Source: G963665495 sp963677785
Lineage (GTDB): Bacteria; Desulfobacterota; Desulfovibrionia; Desulfovibrionales; Desulfovibrionaceae
Assembly (NCBI GenBank): GCA_963677785.2
Contig: CAXXDH010000003.1
Coordinates: forward strand, 3,596,001-3,660,000
Length of the DNA: 64,000 nucleotides
Direction of reading: 5' to 3'
A program made the translations under genes and the position numbers. The notes beneath the pieces were generated by a model, which was not told the origin of the DNA, did not search any database, and saw only the letters and a program-made list of their open reading frames with translations. Positions within the stretch are counted from its first letter, which is position 1. Each line of letters starts with the position of its first letter. Shown here piece by piece: positions 8,399-18,591 of the stretch.

Positions 8399-9078
8399 GA
8401 TACGCTCCTTTGTTCCGAAAGGGTGAAGTCGTCCAGACGGGCTGCGAGTTCGAGTTGTCTGGTCCGCAATACGCACAGGCAGAGCCAGAACAGGCTCATG
8501 GCCAGAAAGCAGATCAGGACGGTGGTCATCATTTCGCCCGGAAGGCCGCCTTGTTTCGAGGCGAAGACCGCCGGGTGGATCGAGCGCCACATCCGGGCCG
8601 ATAGAAATACCAGGGGAACGTCCAGAAAGGCCACGATGCCCACCACCGCGCAGATACGCGCCTTTTGCCGTTTGTTCATGTCCAGCGCGCGAACTACCAG
8701 ATAGCCCGCATAGATGAACCACATGATCAGAGTCGTGGTCAGCCGCGGATCCCAGGTCCACCAGGTGTTCCAGGAATAGCGGGCCCACAGGGAGCCGGTG
8801 ATCAGCGCCAGGGCGCTGCACAGTACGCCCAGTTCGGCCGCAGCTCCGGCTATGTGGTCGCTTTTTGGGCCTTTTTTGACCAGGTGCGCGACAGAGGCGA
8901 CAAAGACCACGAAAAAGCTCAGCAAGGCCAGCCAGGCCAGTGGCAAATGGACGTAGAATATTTTTTGTATGGGCCCCATGGTCTGTTCCACCGGCGCGTA
9001 CGTCCAGATCAGCAGGTGGCTGGCGGCTACGGCCAGTCCGCTGCCAACGGCCAGAAGGGCTAAGAGGGAAGATCGCAT
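8395..9078 (-). CDS. ccmC: Haem-handling inner-membrane protein CcmC
   Basis: Binds haem at the periplasmic face and loads it onto CcmE. The 227-residue protein has six predicted spans, the tryptophan-rich loop NTWWTWDPRLT at about residues 104-114, and conserved histidines before (FYVHLP, about 44) and after it (RSIHPAVF) that serve as haem ligands in the family. It lies 15 nt downstream of ccmB and is coupled to ccmD by a TTGA overlap. Confidence 0.95.
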   Translation of the reverse strand: MRSSLLALLAVGSGLAVAASHLLIWTYAPVEQTMGPIQKIFYVHLPLAWLALLSFFVVFVASVAHLVKKGPKSDHIAGAAAELGVLCSALALITGSLWARYSWNTWWTWDPRLTTTLIMWFIYAGYLVVRALDMNKRQKARICAVVGIVAFLDVPLVFLSARMWRSIHPAVFASKQGGLPGEMMTTVLICFLAMSLFWLCLCVLRTRQLELAARLDDFTLSEQRSVS

Positions 9079-9093
9079 ACTGTCCTCAATAAG

Positions 9094-9771
9094 TTATTCG
9101 TCCGCACTGAAAAGAAAGGGAAACAATACCAGACCTGCGGCTGCGAAGATCAGGTCGAAGGCCGCCGCCAGGCCGAGCCAGGATTGCGCGGTGCTCATGT
9201 CGCCGGGCCCGAGCCCCAGGGCCAGAAGCCGGACTCCGGCCAGCAGGGCCGGGGCCAGCAATGGAAACAGCAGCACGCTGAGCAAGGATTCCTTGCCCGC
9301 ATGCCCGAGCGCCAGAGCTCCCAGCAGCGAACCCATGGCCACCAGTCCCAGATCCACCACCAGCACGCCGAGCAAGCCTGTCTGCCAGGCGTCCGCGGGT
9401 TCCTGATTGAGAAACACGGCCAGGGCCGGAAAAAAAACAAGCTGCGCGCAAAGCAGCAGCAGACTGCCGGCCATGGTTTTGCCCAGCCAGATGGCGTGCG
9501 GCCGGGCCGGGCTGAGCAGCAGGCCCAGTTTGGCCGCGTTGACTTCCTCCAGGCTGTAGAGCGCGTTGAAAATCAAGACCTGGCAAAACAGGGTGGCCAG
9601 CCAGAAAATCGTTGCCGCGGCCTGGGGCGAGACTGGTTCGCCCGCGCCGCGCGAAAGGCTGAACAAAAACAACAGCAGCATCCCGAGCAGTAGGGCCTGC
9701 ACCAGCCCGCTGCCCCGCAGAGCCACGAGCTTGAGGTCTTTGGAGGCTATGGCCAGGGCGGCTTTCAACAC
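9094..9771 (-). CDS. ccmB: Haem exporter membrane subunit CcmB
   Basis: Membrane partner of the ATPase CcmA in the CcmABCD complex that releases haem-loaded CcmE. The 225-residue translation from GTG 9771 opens with KAALAIASKDLK and has about six spans, matching CcmB length (about 220). GTG is favoured because AAGGAGG lies 7 nt upstream, inside the end of ccmA; the overlap with ccmA is 7 nt. Longer in-frame readings upstream are antisense artefacts of ccmA. Confidence 0.9.
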   Translation of the reverse strand: MLKAALAIASKDLKLVALRGSGLVQALLLGMLLLFLFSLSRGAGEPVSPQAAATIFWLATLFCQVLIFNALYSLEEVNAAKLGLLLSPARPHAIWLGKTMAGSLLLLCAQLVFFPALAVFLNQEPADAWQTGLLGVLVVDLGLVAMGSLLGALALGHAGKESLLSVLLFPLLAPALLAGVRLLALGLGPGDMSTAQSWLGLAAAFDLIFAAAGLVLFPFLFSADE

Positions 9772-10415
9772 AATTCCGCCTCCTTGGCGTAGACATCCGC
9801 CGGGCCGTAATAGGCTGGTTTGGATTTGCCGAGTTCGAGAATGTTGTCGGCCAGGGCAATGTCGCGTTCGACCCGGTGGCTGACCCAGATGATGCCCGCG
9901 CCTTTGTCCCGTGCGGCGCTGATGGTCTCGAACAACAACGTACAGGATGCCTTGTCCAGGCCGGTGTCGGGTTCGTCCAGCAGCAGCAATCCGGGCTCCG
10001 GCAGAAACACCCGGGCCAGGCTCAGGCGCTGGGCCATGCCCCGTGAAAAACGTCCGGCTCGTTCGTGGGCCGCATGGGCCAGGCCGACCCGTTCGAGAGC
10101 CTTGAGCAGGGCCTCCTGGTCCAGGCGCATCCCGTGCAGGCTGCTCCAGAATTCCAGGTTTTCCATAGCGCTCAGCTGCGGATAAATGAATGTCTGGTGA
10201 CCGAGGTAGCCTACCCGCACGTCCGGGACGTTGTTTTCGCAAACACCCGCGCTGGGCTGTTCGAGTCCGGCTACGCATTTGAGCAACGTGGATTTGCCCG
10301 CGCCGTTGGGCCCGGCCAGGAGCAGGATGGTCCCGGCCTCAAGCGCGAAACTCACATCCTTAAACACGAGTTTGTTGCCGAAAAATTTGGCTACACGGTC
10401 AAGTCGTATCAGCAT
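9765..10415 (-). CDS. ccmA: Cytochrome c biogenesis ATPase CcmA
   Basis: Cytoplasmic ABC ATPase of the CcmABCD complex. Walker A is GPNGAGKST. A signature-like segment RFSRGMAQRLSLAR and Walker B LLLLDEPDTGLD are present. I start it at ATG 10415 (MLIRLDRV, 216 residues), because GGAGG lies upstream and the length matches CcmA. A longer reading from 10475 would add 20 residues not found in the family. It is coupled to ccmB by a 7-nt overlap. Two palindromes (10437-10469 and 10475-10489) lie between it and ccmF. Confidence 0.93.
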   Translation of the reverse strand: MLIRLDRVAKFFGNKLVFKDVSFALEAGTILLLAGPNGAGKSTLLKCVAGLEQPSAGVCENNVPDVRVGYLGHQTFIYPQLSAMENLEFWSSLHGMRLDQEALLKALERVGLAHAAHERAGRFSRGMAQRLSLARVFLPEPGLLLLDEPDTGLDKASCTLLFETISAARDKGAGIIWVSHRVERDIALADNILELGKSKPAYYGPADVYAKEAELC

Positions 10416-10436
10416 CGTAAAATATGCCTCCGGCAG

Positions 10437-10489
10437 CTTAAAAATCTTTTTCGTAAAAAGGTTTTTAAGAATCACCCAAAACTTTTGGG
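10437..10489 (-). promoter_or_regulatory. Two adjacent palindromes between ccmF and ccmA
   Basis: 10437-10469 is an AT-rich inverted repeat (CTTAAAAA...TTTTTAAG with an inner AAAAA/TTTTT pair). 10475-10489 is the perfect 15-base palindrome CCCAAAACTTTTGGG next to a run of eight G. They fill most of the 102-nt gap and may act as an mRNA processing site, attenuator or protein site. Confidence 0.4.
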
Positions 10490-10517
10490 GGGGGTGGACC
10501 GAAGTAAAGGATTCTGT

Positions 10518-12425
<1,908 letters not shown>

Positions 12426-12454
12426 GAAGTCTCCTTACGACAAAGTATACGCGG

Positions 12455-12466
12455 GGTCTATAGACC
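12455..12466. promoter_or_regulatory. 12-bp palindrome just upstream of ccmF
   Basis: The perfect palindrome GGTCTATAGACC lies about 30 nt before the ccmF start, between the ccmE-ccmF hairpin and the gene. It could be a protein site or a restriction-like chance palindrome. No promoter boxes were recognised with it. Confidence 0.3.
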
Positions 12467-12520
12467 GAAAAACTCCGAAAGGAAAGAGATGGCTGCGTTT
12501 CCGGAATTTTGTGGAAACGG

Positions 12521-12544
12521 GCCGGTAACGCGGGCGTTACCGGC
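12521..12544 (-). terminator. Strong hairpin between ccmE and ccmF
   Basis: A perfect 10-bp stem GCCGGTAACG/CGTTACCGGC with a 4-nt loop lies 8 nt after the ccmE stop on the minus strand. No proper T-run follows, so it probably attenuates or protects the ccmE message rather than ending transcription. Confidence 0.6.
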
Positions 12545-12552
12545 TCGGAGTG

Positions 12553-12963
12553 TTAACTTTCGCGATTTTCTTTCTGGTATTTGGAAGGGCATTTGGTCAT
12601 CAGGGTGTGCGCGTCGAACCCGTTGGGATGGAAATCGCCTTCAACAATGACTTCCACACCGGGCTTGAAGGTATCCGGTACGGCCCCTTTATAGGCCACC
12701 GGCACGGTCAGGCGCGTGTTGTCCTTGTCCTGAAGTTGAAACGAGACGCCGGGCCCTTCGGAAGGATGGGTAATGCCGCCGGACGCCACGGTGCCGAACA
12801 GCCTGGCGGATTGCAGCTGGTCGGGTTTCATGGCCAGGGCTTCGGAAACATTCAAAAAATAGACACTGTTTTCAGAAAGGCCCGAGTAGACCAGAAAACC
12901 GACCGCTCCCAGGAGGAGCAGCAGTGCCGCAGCATAAACCGGGGTGTTGCTTTTTTTCGCCAT
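12553..12963 (-). CDS. ccmE: Haem chaperone CcmE, CxxxY variant
   Basis: Periplasmic, membrane-anchored haem chaperone. Starting at ATG 12963 (AGAGGA upstream) it has 136 residues: an N-terminal anchor (about 9-27), an OB-fold and a flexible tail. Ordinary CcmE binds haem through His in HxxxY. Here the motif reads C125-PSK-Y129, and an unrelated His lies at 119. This matches the described Cys variant of System I, found in some sulfate reducers and archaea that also lack CcmH. No ccmH or ccmG lies in this cluster. Confidence 0.93.
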   Translation of the reverse strand: MAKKSNTPVYAAALLLLLGAVGFLVYSGLSENSVYFLNVSEALAMKPDQLQSARLFGTVASGGITHPSEGPGVSFQLQDKDNTRLTVPVAYKGAVPDTFKPGVEVIVEGDFHPNGFDAHTLMTKCPSKYQKENRES

Positions 12964-12999
12964 ACGAATCCTCTTTGTCTCCTGCAAGTACGTAGAATA

Positions 13000-14037
13000 C
13001 TATTCGGGGCGTTGCCGCGTCAACAGTTCGCGCTGTCTTTTTGCCTCGGCCCGCAGATCTTCCACCTCGTCGGTTTCATCCACTATTTCTTTGCCGAGAA
13101 TTTCTTCCAGCACGTCCTCCAGGGAGACCACGCCGGACATGCCCCCGTATTCATCCAGAACCACGAAAAGGTGGAACCGGGATTCGAGAAATTTGGTCAG
13201 CAAGCGGTCCAGGGTCAGGGTTTCCAGAACAAAACGTACGGGGCGCATGATTTCGCTGATCAGGGTTTGGTCCTTGTCCGCGACGAGAAATTCCAGGATG
13301 CGCCGGCGATAGACCACGCCGACGATATCCTCGTTGTCTTCGTCGTATACCGGTATCCGGCTGTAATGAAACAGGTCTTTGTTTTTATTGGCTTCGCTGA
13401 CTGTAATCTGGGCGGGCAGCGAATAGACCACCGTACGCGGAGTCATGATGTCTTTGACCATTTTCAGGTCCAGTGTGAGAATATTGCGGATGGTCTGTTC
13501 TTCAATGGGACGAATGGCGCCGGATTTACGCGTCAGGCTGGCCACGGCAGTGATGTCGTCTTCCGTGGTATAATGTCCGGGTTTGGCCGGGCGGAATTTG
13601 CGCCCCAGGAAGCCTGTCACCAGAATCAGGGGCATGAAAACGCGGACCAGGATTTGTAAGGGCCGGGCAAGAATGGGAGCCAGCTGCTTGGAATAGGCCA
13701 CGCCCAGGGTTTTGGGCAGAATCTCCGAACAGATCAGAATGGCCAGGGTGAACAACGCCACGAACACGCCCATGCTCTGCTGGCCGAATACGTCCACGGC
13801 CGCGGCTCCGGCAATGGATGCCCCGGCGGTGTTGGCAATGGTGTTCAGAATGAGCACTGCTGCAATGGGCTTTTCCACGTTCGAGCGCAGTGCGAAAAGC
13901 GTGTAACCGGAGCGTTTGCCCTGCTTGCGCAGGTTCTCGATATGACTCCAGGGCAGTGCGTACAGTGCGGCCTCGGTGATGGAACACAGTGCGGATATCA
14001 GGATAGCTAACCCGGCAGCTAGGATAAGATTGATCAT
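13000..14037 (-). CDS. CNNM/HlyC-CorC-type membrane protein with CBS pair
   Basis: Inner-membrane protein of the DUF21/CNNM family, whose members are linked to Mg/Co efflux. The 345 residues show an N-terminal transmembrane domain (three to four spans, about 1-140, with ICSEILPKTLG typical of DUF21), then two CBS domains (about 195-310) and an acidic/basic tail. The C-terminal CorC_HlyC domain of many relatives is missing, so it is a short form. It ends 36 nt before ccmE on the same strand, so the two may be cotranscribed. Its function in this cell is not evident. Confidence 0.88.
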   Translation of the reverse strand: MINLILAAGLAILISALCSITEAALYALPWSHIENLRKQGKRSGYTLFALRSNVEKPIAAVLILNTIANTAGASIAGAAAVDVFGQQSMGVFVALFTLAILICSEILPKTLGVAYSKQLAPILARPLQILVRVFMPLILVTGFLGRKFRPAKPGHYTTEDDITAVASLTRKSGAIRPIEEQTIRNILTLDLKMVKDIMTPRTVVYSLPAQITVSEANKNKDLFHYSRIPVYDEDNEDIVGVVYRRRILEFLVADKDQTLISEIMRPVRFVLETLTLDRLLTKFLESRFHLFVVLDEYGGMSGVVSLEDVLEEILGKEIVDETDEVEDLRAEAKRQRELLTRQRPE

Positions 14038-14375
14038 TACCGTTGGTTATAAAAAGGTGAGGAGGGGCTCGGTCGTCGAAAACCGCCCCTGCAAGGACTG
14101 GCGCATTGGTTGTGACTTGGTGTAGGTATATCGGGTTCCATGAACATGTTTATAATACGAACTGTCGGATGAAAAAGCAATCCCTAAAGAATACGGCAAG
14201 GCAGTAAAAAAACGCGGGCGGTAGTCTCGTTTACTGCACTAAATGATCGTTCAACCTCAAGCTTTCAAAATTGTAATGAATTATCTGTTGAAAAATACGG
14301 TAGATGATGTTGTCGCGGCAGGCTTCTTTGGCAGTGGCGCCATGGATGGCAAAACGTTTGTTTGGCTGGGCTGAA
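14038..14375. other. Intergenic region between divergent CBS protein and heptosyltransferase genes
   Basis: 338 nt without a convincing gene. It must hold the promoters of both flanking transcripts. GCAGTAAA (14201-14208) and TTTACTGC (14230-14237) form a perfect inverted repeat with a 21-nt loop. A TATAAT hexamer occurs near 14152 on the plus strand, but without a good -35 partner. Nothing else was recognised. Confidence 0.5.
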
Positions 14376-15416
14376 ATGCGTAAAATAGGCGTATGGAATA
14401 CGGCATTCCTCGGTGATGCGGTTTTGACCTTGCCTCTGCTGCAGACTTTGAAACAGACTTGGCCCGAGGCCGAGCTGCATTTTTTTGTGCGCGGCGGACT
14501 GGAGGATCTTTTCCGGGCGCAGCCCGAGCTGGCTGCGGTCAGAGTTTTTGCCAAGAGGGGAACGCAAAAAGGCGTGCGCGCGTTGTTCGATTACAGCGAG
14601 CAGCTGCGTACGGAGGGCTTTGACTGCTGGATTTCCCCGCACCGCAGTCTCCGCAGCGGGCTGCTTGCCCTGCGTTCGGGCATAGCGCAGCGAGTGGGCT
14701 ACGACAGCCCGTGGTGGAACCGCCTGCTCTATACGCGCACCGTGCCGCGCCGTTTCAGGGAGCTGGAGGAAATCGAACGCTTGCTGGAGCTGCTGCGGCC
14801 GCTGGGCGTGACCTCCTTTGACACTTGGCCGCGGCTTGTGCTGGATCCGGCAGCCGAAGCCCGGGCCCGCGAACTGGTCCCGCAAGGCCAGGGCCCTGTA
14901 TTAGGGCTGCATCCGGGGTCTGTCTGGCCCACCAAGCGCTGGCCCGCGGCCTGGTTCGGGCTGGTGGCGGCCAAGGCCATTGAACAGGGCGCCCGTGTCT
15001 GCGTTTTCGGCGGCCCGGATGAAAAAGAGCTGGCAGCCGAGGTGCTGCGCTACATTCCGGAAGCGTTTCGCGACCGCGTGCAGGATCTGTCCGGGCGCTG
15101 CAGCCTGTCCGAATTGGCCGCCTGCATCAGCCTGCTGGATTGCTATCTCAGCAATGATTCCGGCCCCATGCACCTGGCCTGGTGCCAGCGAGTGCCTCTG
15201 GTGGCCTTGTTCGGTCCCACAGTTCGTTCTCTCGGCTTTTTCCCGCGCGGCGAGCGGACCACGGTACTGGAAAAATATCTGGACTGCCGCCCGTGCGGAC
15301 TGCATGGCGGCAAGCACTGCAAAGAAGAGCACCACGCCTGCATGCGCGAGCTCACGGTGAGCGAGGTCTGGGAGGCGGTGGCCGCTTATTTGTTCACGGA
15401 GGCATCTCATGACTGA
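14376..15416 (+). CDS. GT9 glycosyltransferase, ADP-heptose:LPS heptosyltransferase type (WaaF-like)
   Basis: Cytoplasmic face GT9 enzyme expected to add heptose to the LPS inner core. About 346 residues in two Rossmann-like halves: N-terminal RKIGVWNTAFLGDAVLTLPL, the acceptor-side SPHRSLRSG, and donor-site LHPGSVWPTKRWP and SNDSGPMHLAW. These resemble WaaF more than WaaC. The start is set at ATG 14376 because the family starts just before the first strand; an in-frame ATG at 14346 is possible, and neither has a strong ribosome site. The last 8 nt overlap the next GT9 gene. Confidence 0.88.
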   Translation: MRKIGVWNTAFLGDAVLTLPLLQTLKQTWPEAELHFFVRGGLEDLFRAQPELAAVRVFAKRGTQKGVRALFDYSEQLRTEGFDCWISPHRSLRSGLLALRSGIAQRVGYDSPWWNRLLYTRTVPRRFRELEEIERLLELLRPLGVTSFDTWPRLVLDPAAEARARELVPQGQGPVLGLHPGSVWPTKRWPAAWFGLVAAKAIEQGARVCVFGGPDEKELAAEVLRYIPEAFRDRVQDLSGRCSLSELAACISLLDCYLSNDSGPMHLAWCQRVPLVALFGPTVRSLGFFPRGERTTVLEKYLDCRPCGLHGGKHCKEEHHACMRELTVSEVWEAVAAYLFTEASHD

Positions 15417-16416
15417 TGCGCACCATTGGGTGGTTGTCAGGCTGAATTCTTTGGGCGACGTGCTGTTGACCACGGGCGTGCTGCGTTACTGGCACGAGAC
15501 ACGGGGCTTGCGTTTCACTTATGTCACCCGTTCGGCCTGGCTGCCGCTGCTTAAAGGCCATCCGGCCATTGTCGAGGGCATCGGCTTGCACCCCGAACAG
15601 TTGCGCGGCGCGGTCTGGCCGCGTACCGCTTCCAACCTGGCAGCCCGTTTTCCCCGTACCGGTTTGATCGATCTGCACGGAGTTACCCGTACGCGCTTGC
15701 TGCAGTTGCTGTGGCTGGGTGAAATCAGGAACTACCGCAAATACGCGTTCCACAGGCGTTTGTTTGGCCGCTGCAACATCCGCCGGATGCTGGGGCCGTT
15801 GTTGGCCCATTCGGTGCCGCAACGCTACAGCCTGGCCCTTGAAGACCAGGCCCCGTCCAGGGAGGCGTTGCGTCCGGTGCTGTACGTGACGGAAGCGGAA
15901 CGTGCGGCCGCGCGCGTGCTGCTGGGCGCGCAGACCGCCCGGACAGTGCTGCTGCATCCGTTCGCTACCCACGCCAACAAGCTGTGGCCCGAGGTGTATT
16001 GGCGCGCGTTACTGCGGCAACTCGACGCTGCCGGAATCCCCTGGCGTCTGATCGGACAGACCAAGCCGGGCGTCCGCTCCTGGACGGATGCATTCAAAGA
16101 ACGCAGCCTGATCAACCGGACGGATTTGCGCCAGAGCGCGGCATGCATCGCGGAGGCGGCCTGTCTGGTGAGCGGGGATTCCGGGCCCATGCACATGGGC
16201 ACGGCTGTGGAAACGCCCGTGGTGGCGTTGTTCGGCCCGACGCATCAGGCCTGGGGCTTTTATCCGTCCGGCGCGCGAGACCAGGTGCTGGAAGTGTCGC
16301 TGGAATGCCGTCCGTGCTCCTTACACGGCGGCAGCCGTTGCGTACGCGATCACGCCTGCATGCGGGGCATCACGGTGGACAGGGTGTTCAAGGCGATTAA
16401 ACGGGCATTGTTATGA
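15409..16416 (+). CDS. Second GT9 heptosyltransferase-like protein
   Basis: 335 residues with the same GT9 plan: VVVRLNSLGDVLLTTGVLRYW at the N-terminus, LLHPFATHANKLWP in the donor-binding half and SGDSGPMHMGTA near the end. The C-termini of both GT9 proteins share a Cys-rich pattern (ECRPCSLHG...C...HACMR), suggesting duplication. It probably extends the same LPS core as its upstream neighbour, to which it is coupled by an 8-nt overlap. The sugar transferred cannot be told. Confidence 0.87.
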   Translation: MTDAHHWVVVRLNSLGDVLLTTGVLRYWHETRGLRFTYVTRSAWLPLLKGHPAIVEGIGLHPEQLRGAVWPRTASNLAARFPRTGLIDLHGVTRTRLLQLLWLGEIRNYRKYAFHRRLFGRCNIRRMLGPLLAHSVPQRYSLALEDQAPSREALRPVLYVTEAERAAARVLLGAQTARTVLLHPFATHANKLWPEVYWRALLRQLDAAGIPWRLIGQTKPGVRSWTDAFKERSLINRTDLRQSAACIAEAACLVSGDSGPMHMGTAVETPVVALFGPTHQAWGFYPSGARDQVLEVSLECRPCSLHGGSRCVRDHACMRGITVDRVFKAIKRALL

Positions 16417-16475
16417 TTGATCTTTCTGGAAACTCAGTATGTGCCACAGGTTTTACAAGATTCTGGTGGAATGTT

Positions 16476-18251
16476 TCACTTCTGCACCTGTAATCCGTAG
16501 GCACCGAAATCTACGGATTCCCTGCCGGTGATTGGTTTGAATATTTTTTCGTTTTTCGCGTCGAGCATGCTTGCTACAGTTTTGCCGGAGGAGTCTACAA
16601 TATCATAACGATAGATTTCTTCGTTAGGGAATATGAATAATACTATTGTACGGTCACCTTTTCTAAAGCCACGGATGGCGGTTTCAGGTCCAGGTAATTG
16701 CGGAAAGATATTTATTTTCCGGGGAGGGAGGATTTTAAGGTCATAAAGCAAGGGAATGGAGGGTTCAAATCGGAGTAAATCTCCCTGGCTCGATATGCGA
16801 GCCTTTGTCACTCCTATGAATCCAAGATTATAATCCAGCTCCTTGTCGTCTTTCAGACCGCAAATACGCATTTCATTCCATGGAATTCTGGACCAGAGAT
16901 GCTGCGTGTCATCGGATCTCACGGTCACGCCCCATACCTTTGCCGGCTCGCCGCGTTCATATCGCTCCAGAAGAATACGCCAGACCAGCGGCCAGACCCT
17001 CCAATAACTGCCTGCCATGTGTGTGCAGCCTGCTTGCATGATTTGAGGTTCCAGATCCGGAATTCTTTGTAAAACGGATTCACGAGCGGCATGCGCAGAG
17101 GGCAGTCCAAAGCGTATGATCGTGACCAATATGAGAATGCTCCCCAGCAAGAGGGGGGTAACTCGTTCGAAGTTGTCTCGAATTGAAGGAAATTTTCTTG
17201 AAATAGCTACAACTGCAACAAACGAGCACAATATGAAAAGTAAATTTCGTGAAATGAGTAAGTAGCGCCCCTCATAGCCGTTCATGGCAACATGTGTATT
17301 GGTGCTAACGAAAAAAAAATCACAAATCACAGCAGCCAAGATGCATAGACTGGCAGAACCAATGATGCGCAATCCCTCAAAGTCTCGTTTGAGACACAAC
17401 AAAGCAACGCAGATCAGATAACATATTGCATAGCCAAAAGGGAGTACGTCTGGTTTCAATCTTTTTCCAAAGCTAACTGCAAGTCGTTGCATGCCAGGAA
17501 GCCATTCATTTACAGGTGTAAAAGACGTGTTGGCATGGAATGGGGCGAGCATAGTCAAAGAAATGCTTAAGGAAAAACAGCAGATACTGATTCCAAGTAT
17601 GGACCAGGTTCGTATGGTAATTCCCAGGTAGCGATGCCTTGGATTTTCATTCAGCAAACCAAGCAGATCGCGCAAGACAATAAGTGGCCCGAGCGTCACT
17701 ATGAGTGACGGTGTCACCCAGAACCCCCCAGCGAGAAGAATTATTCCCATGATACGGCACAAGCAGCGGACCCTCGGAGATATTTTGTCGGTCTCAAAAA
17801 AGTACAACCCTGCGAATGCCAGGCCCAAAGCGGGTGCGTAGGGTTGACTTGGCCCCACATATTCGTACAAACTTGGTTGATTAAGTAGGGCCAGGTAGCC
17901 CAAAGCAGATAACGCGCCAATAGCAAAGGCGTAACGTGATCCAAACAGAAAGTGGGCCATGCAAAATAAGGCCAGCAACCCCAAAAATGAGCAGATGATT
18001 GTCTGAAGAAATAAGTTCCACAGGGGATTGCTAATTAGACTTGTTGTTAGGGGCACCACCATACCAAAGCGACTCTGCCCCCAATAAAAAGGTGTCCAAT
18101 GGAGAAGGCTGCTCAAAATAGGGACTATGGCATCCGCATTAAAATATCCTTCCAGGGAGCTCAGGCCCAAATTTACGGATATCAACATAAGCGTGATTAA
18201 TGTCACTACACGTTTATACGTGTGTAAGTGATGATTTGGGAAATTGATCAT
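16476..18251 (-). CDS. Multi-span membrane protein, possible polyprenyl-linked glycosyltransferase; unknown
   Basis: 591 residues with about ten membrane spans in the first 390 and a soluble, probably periplasmic C-terminal third. An early extracytoplasmic loop has an acidic residue in YFNADAIVPIL. This is reminiscent of GT39/GT83-type transferases, where an Asp in the first loop is catalytic. No specific family was recognised. The gene is clearly more AT-rich than its neighbours, as surface-polysaccharide genes gained by transfer often are. It converges on the heptosyltransferase pair. Confidence 0.7.
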   Translation of the reverse strand: MINFPNHHLHTYKRVVTLITLMLISVNLGLSSLEGYFNADAIVPILSSLLHWTPFYWGQSRFGMVVPLTTSLISNPLWNLFLQTIICSFLGLLALFCMAHFLFGSRYAFAIGALSALGYLALLNQPSLYEYVGPSQPYAPALGLAFAGLYFFETDKISPRVRCLCRIMGIILLAGGFWVTPSLIVTLGPLIVLRDLLGLLNENPRHRYLGITIRTWSILGISICCFSLSISLTMLAPFHANTSFTPVNEWLPGMQRLAVSFGKRLKPDVLPFGYAICYLICVALLCLKRDFEGLRIIGSASLCILAAVICDFFFVSTNTHVAMNGYEGRYLLISRNLLFILCSFVAVVAISRKFPSIRDNFERVTPLLLGSILILVTIIRFGLPSAHAARESVLQRIPDLEPQIMQAGCTHMAGSYWRVWPLVWRILLERYERGEPAKVWGVTVRSDDTQHLWSRIPWNEMRICGLKDDKELDYNLGFIGVTKARISSQGDLLRFEPSIPLLYDLKILPPRKINIFPQLPGPETAIRGFRKGDRTIVLFIFPNEEIYRYDIVDSSGKTVASMLDAKNEKIFKPITGRESVDFGAYGLQVQK

Positions 18252-18591
18252 AAATTATCCTTGAATCGTATTATTGAATTTTCAACTGGCTGAAATGCGA
18301 TGGCTTTGAATAACAGCTGACGTATAGTGATTGATACTAGATTTGGAGTGATTCTGACTTGATCTGGCACTTTCCTTCGGATGAGGCAGTCCATTGTCAT
18401 TTTAGCTCAAACATCCGATCTTATCCAGCCAGATAGTTTTACTTGATCACATAGTTGCCATTGACGTCCGACGCAACATATTTTTTGGGTATCATGGTGT
18501 GTGAAGTGATCAGTGCGCAAAAAATGATTAATAATGCAGCCATCACATAAGCGTTATTTTTCTCCTGGCAAAGAAATTGAGGATAGCCAAG
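18252..18591. other. AT-rich intergenic region with a possible tiny membrane peptide gene
   Basis: 340 nt between the AT-rich membrane protein gene and the cysteine desulfurase. On the minus strand a short open frame (18441-18545) could encode MAALLIIFCALITSHTM followed by a polar tail ending NGNYVIK. AGGAG lies 15 nt before the nearest GTG, too far for a normal start. The frame is also open further upstream, so it may be a remnant rather than a gene. No other feature was recognised. Confidence 0.35.

Noticed and set aside
14100..14160. TATAAT near 14152 as a promoter for the heptosyltransferase operon
   Set aside because: No -35-like hexamer at 16-18 nt, and the distance to the gene is over 200 nt. 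Kept only as a note in the intergenic entry.
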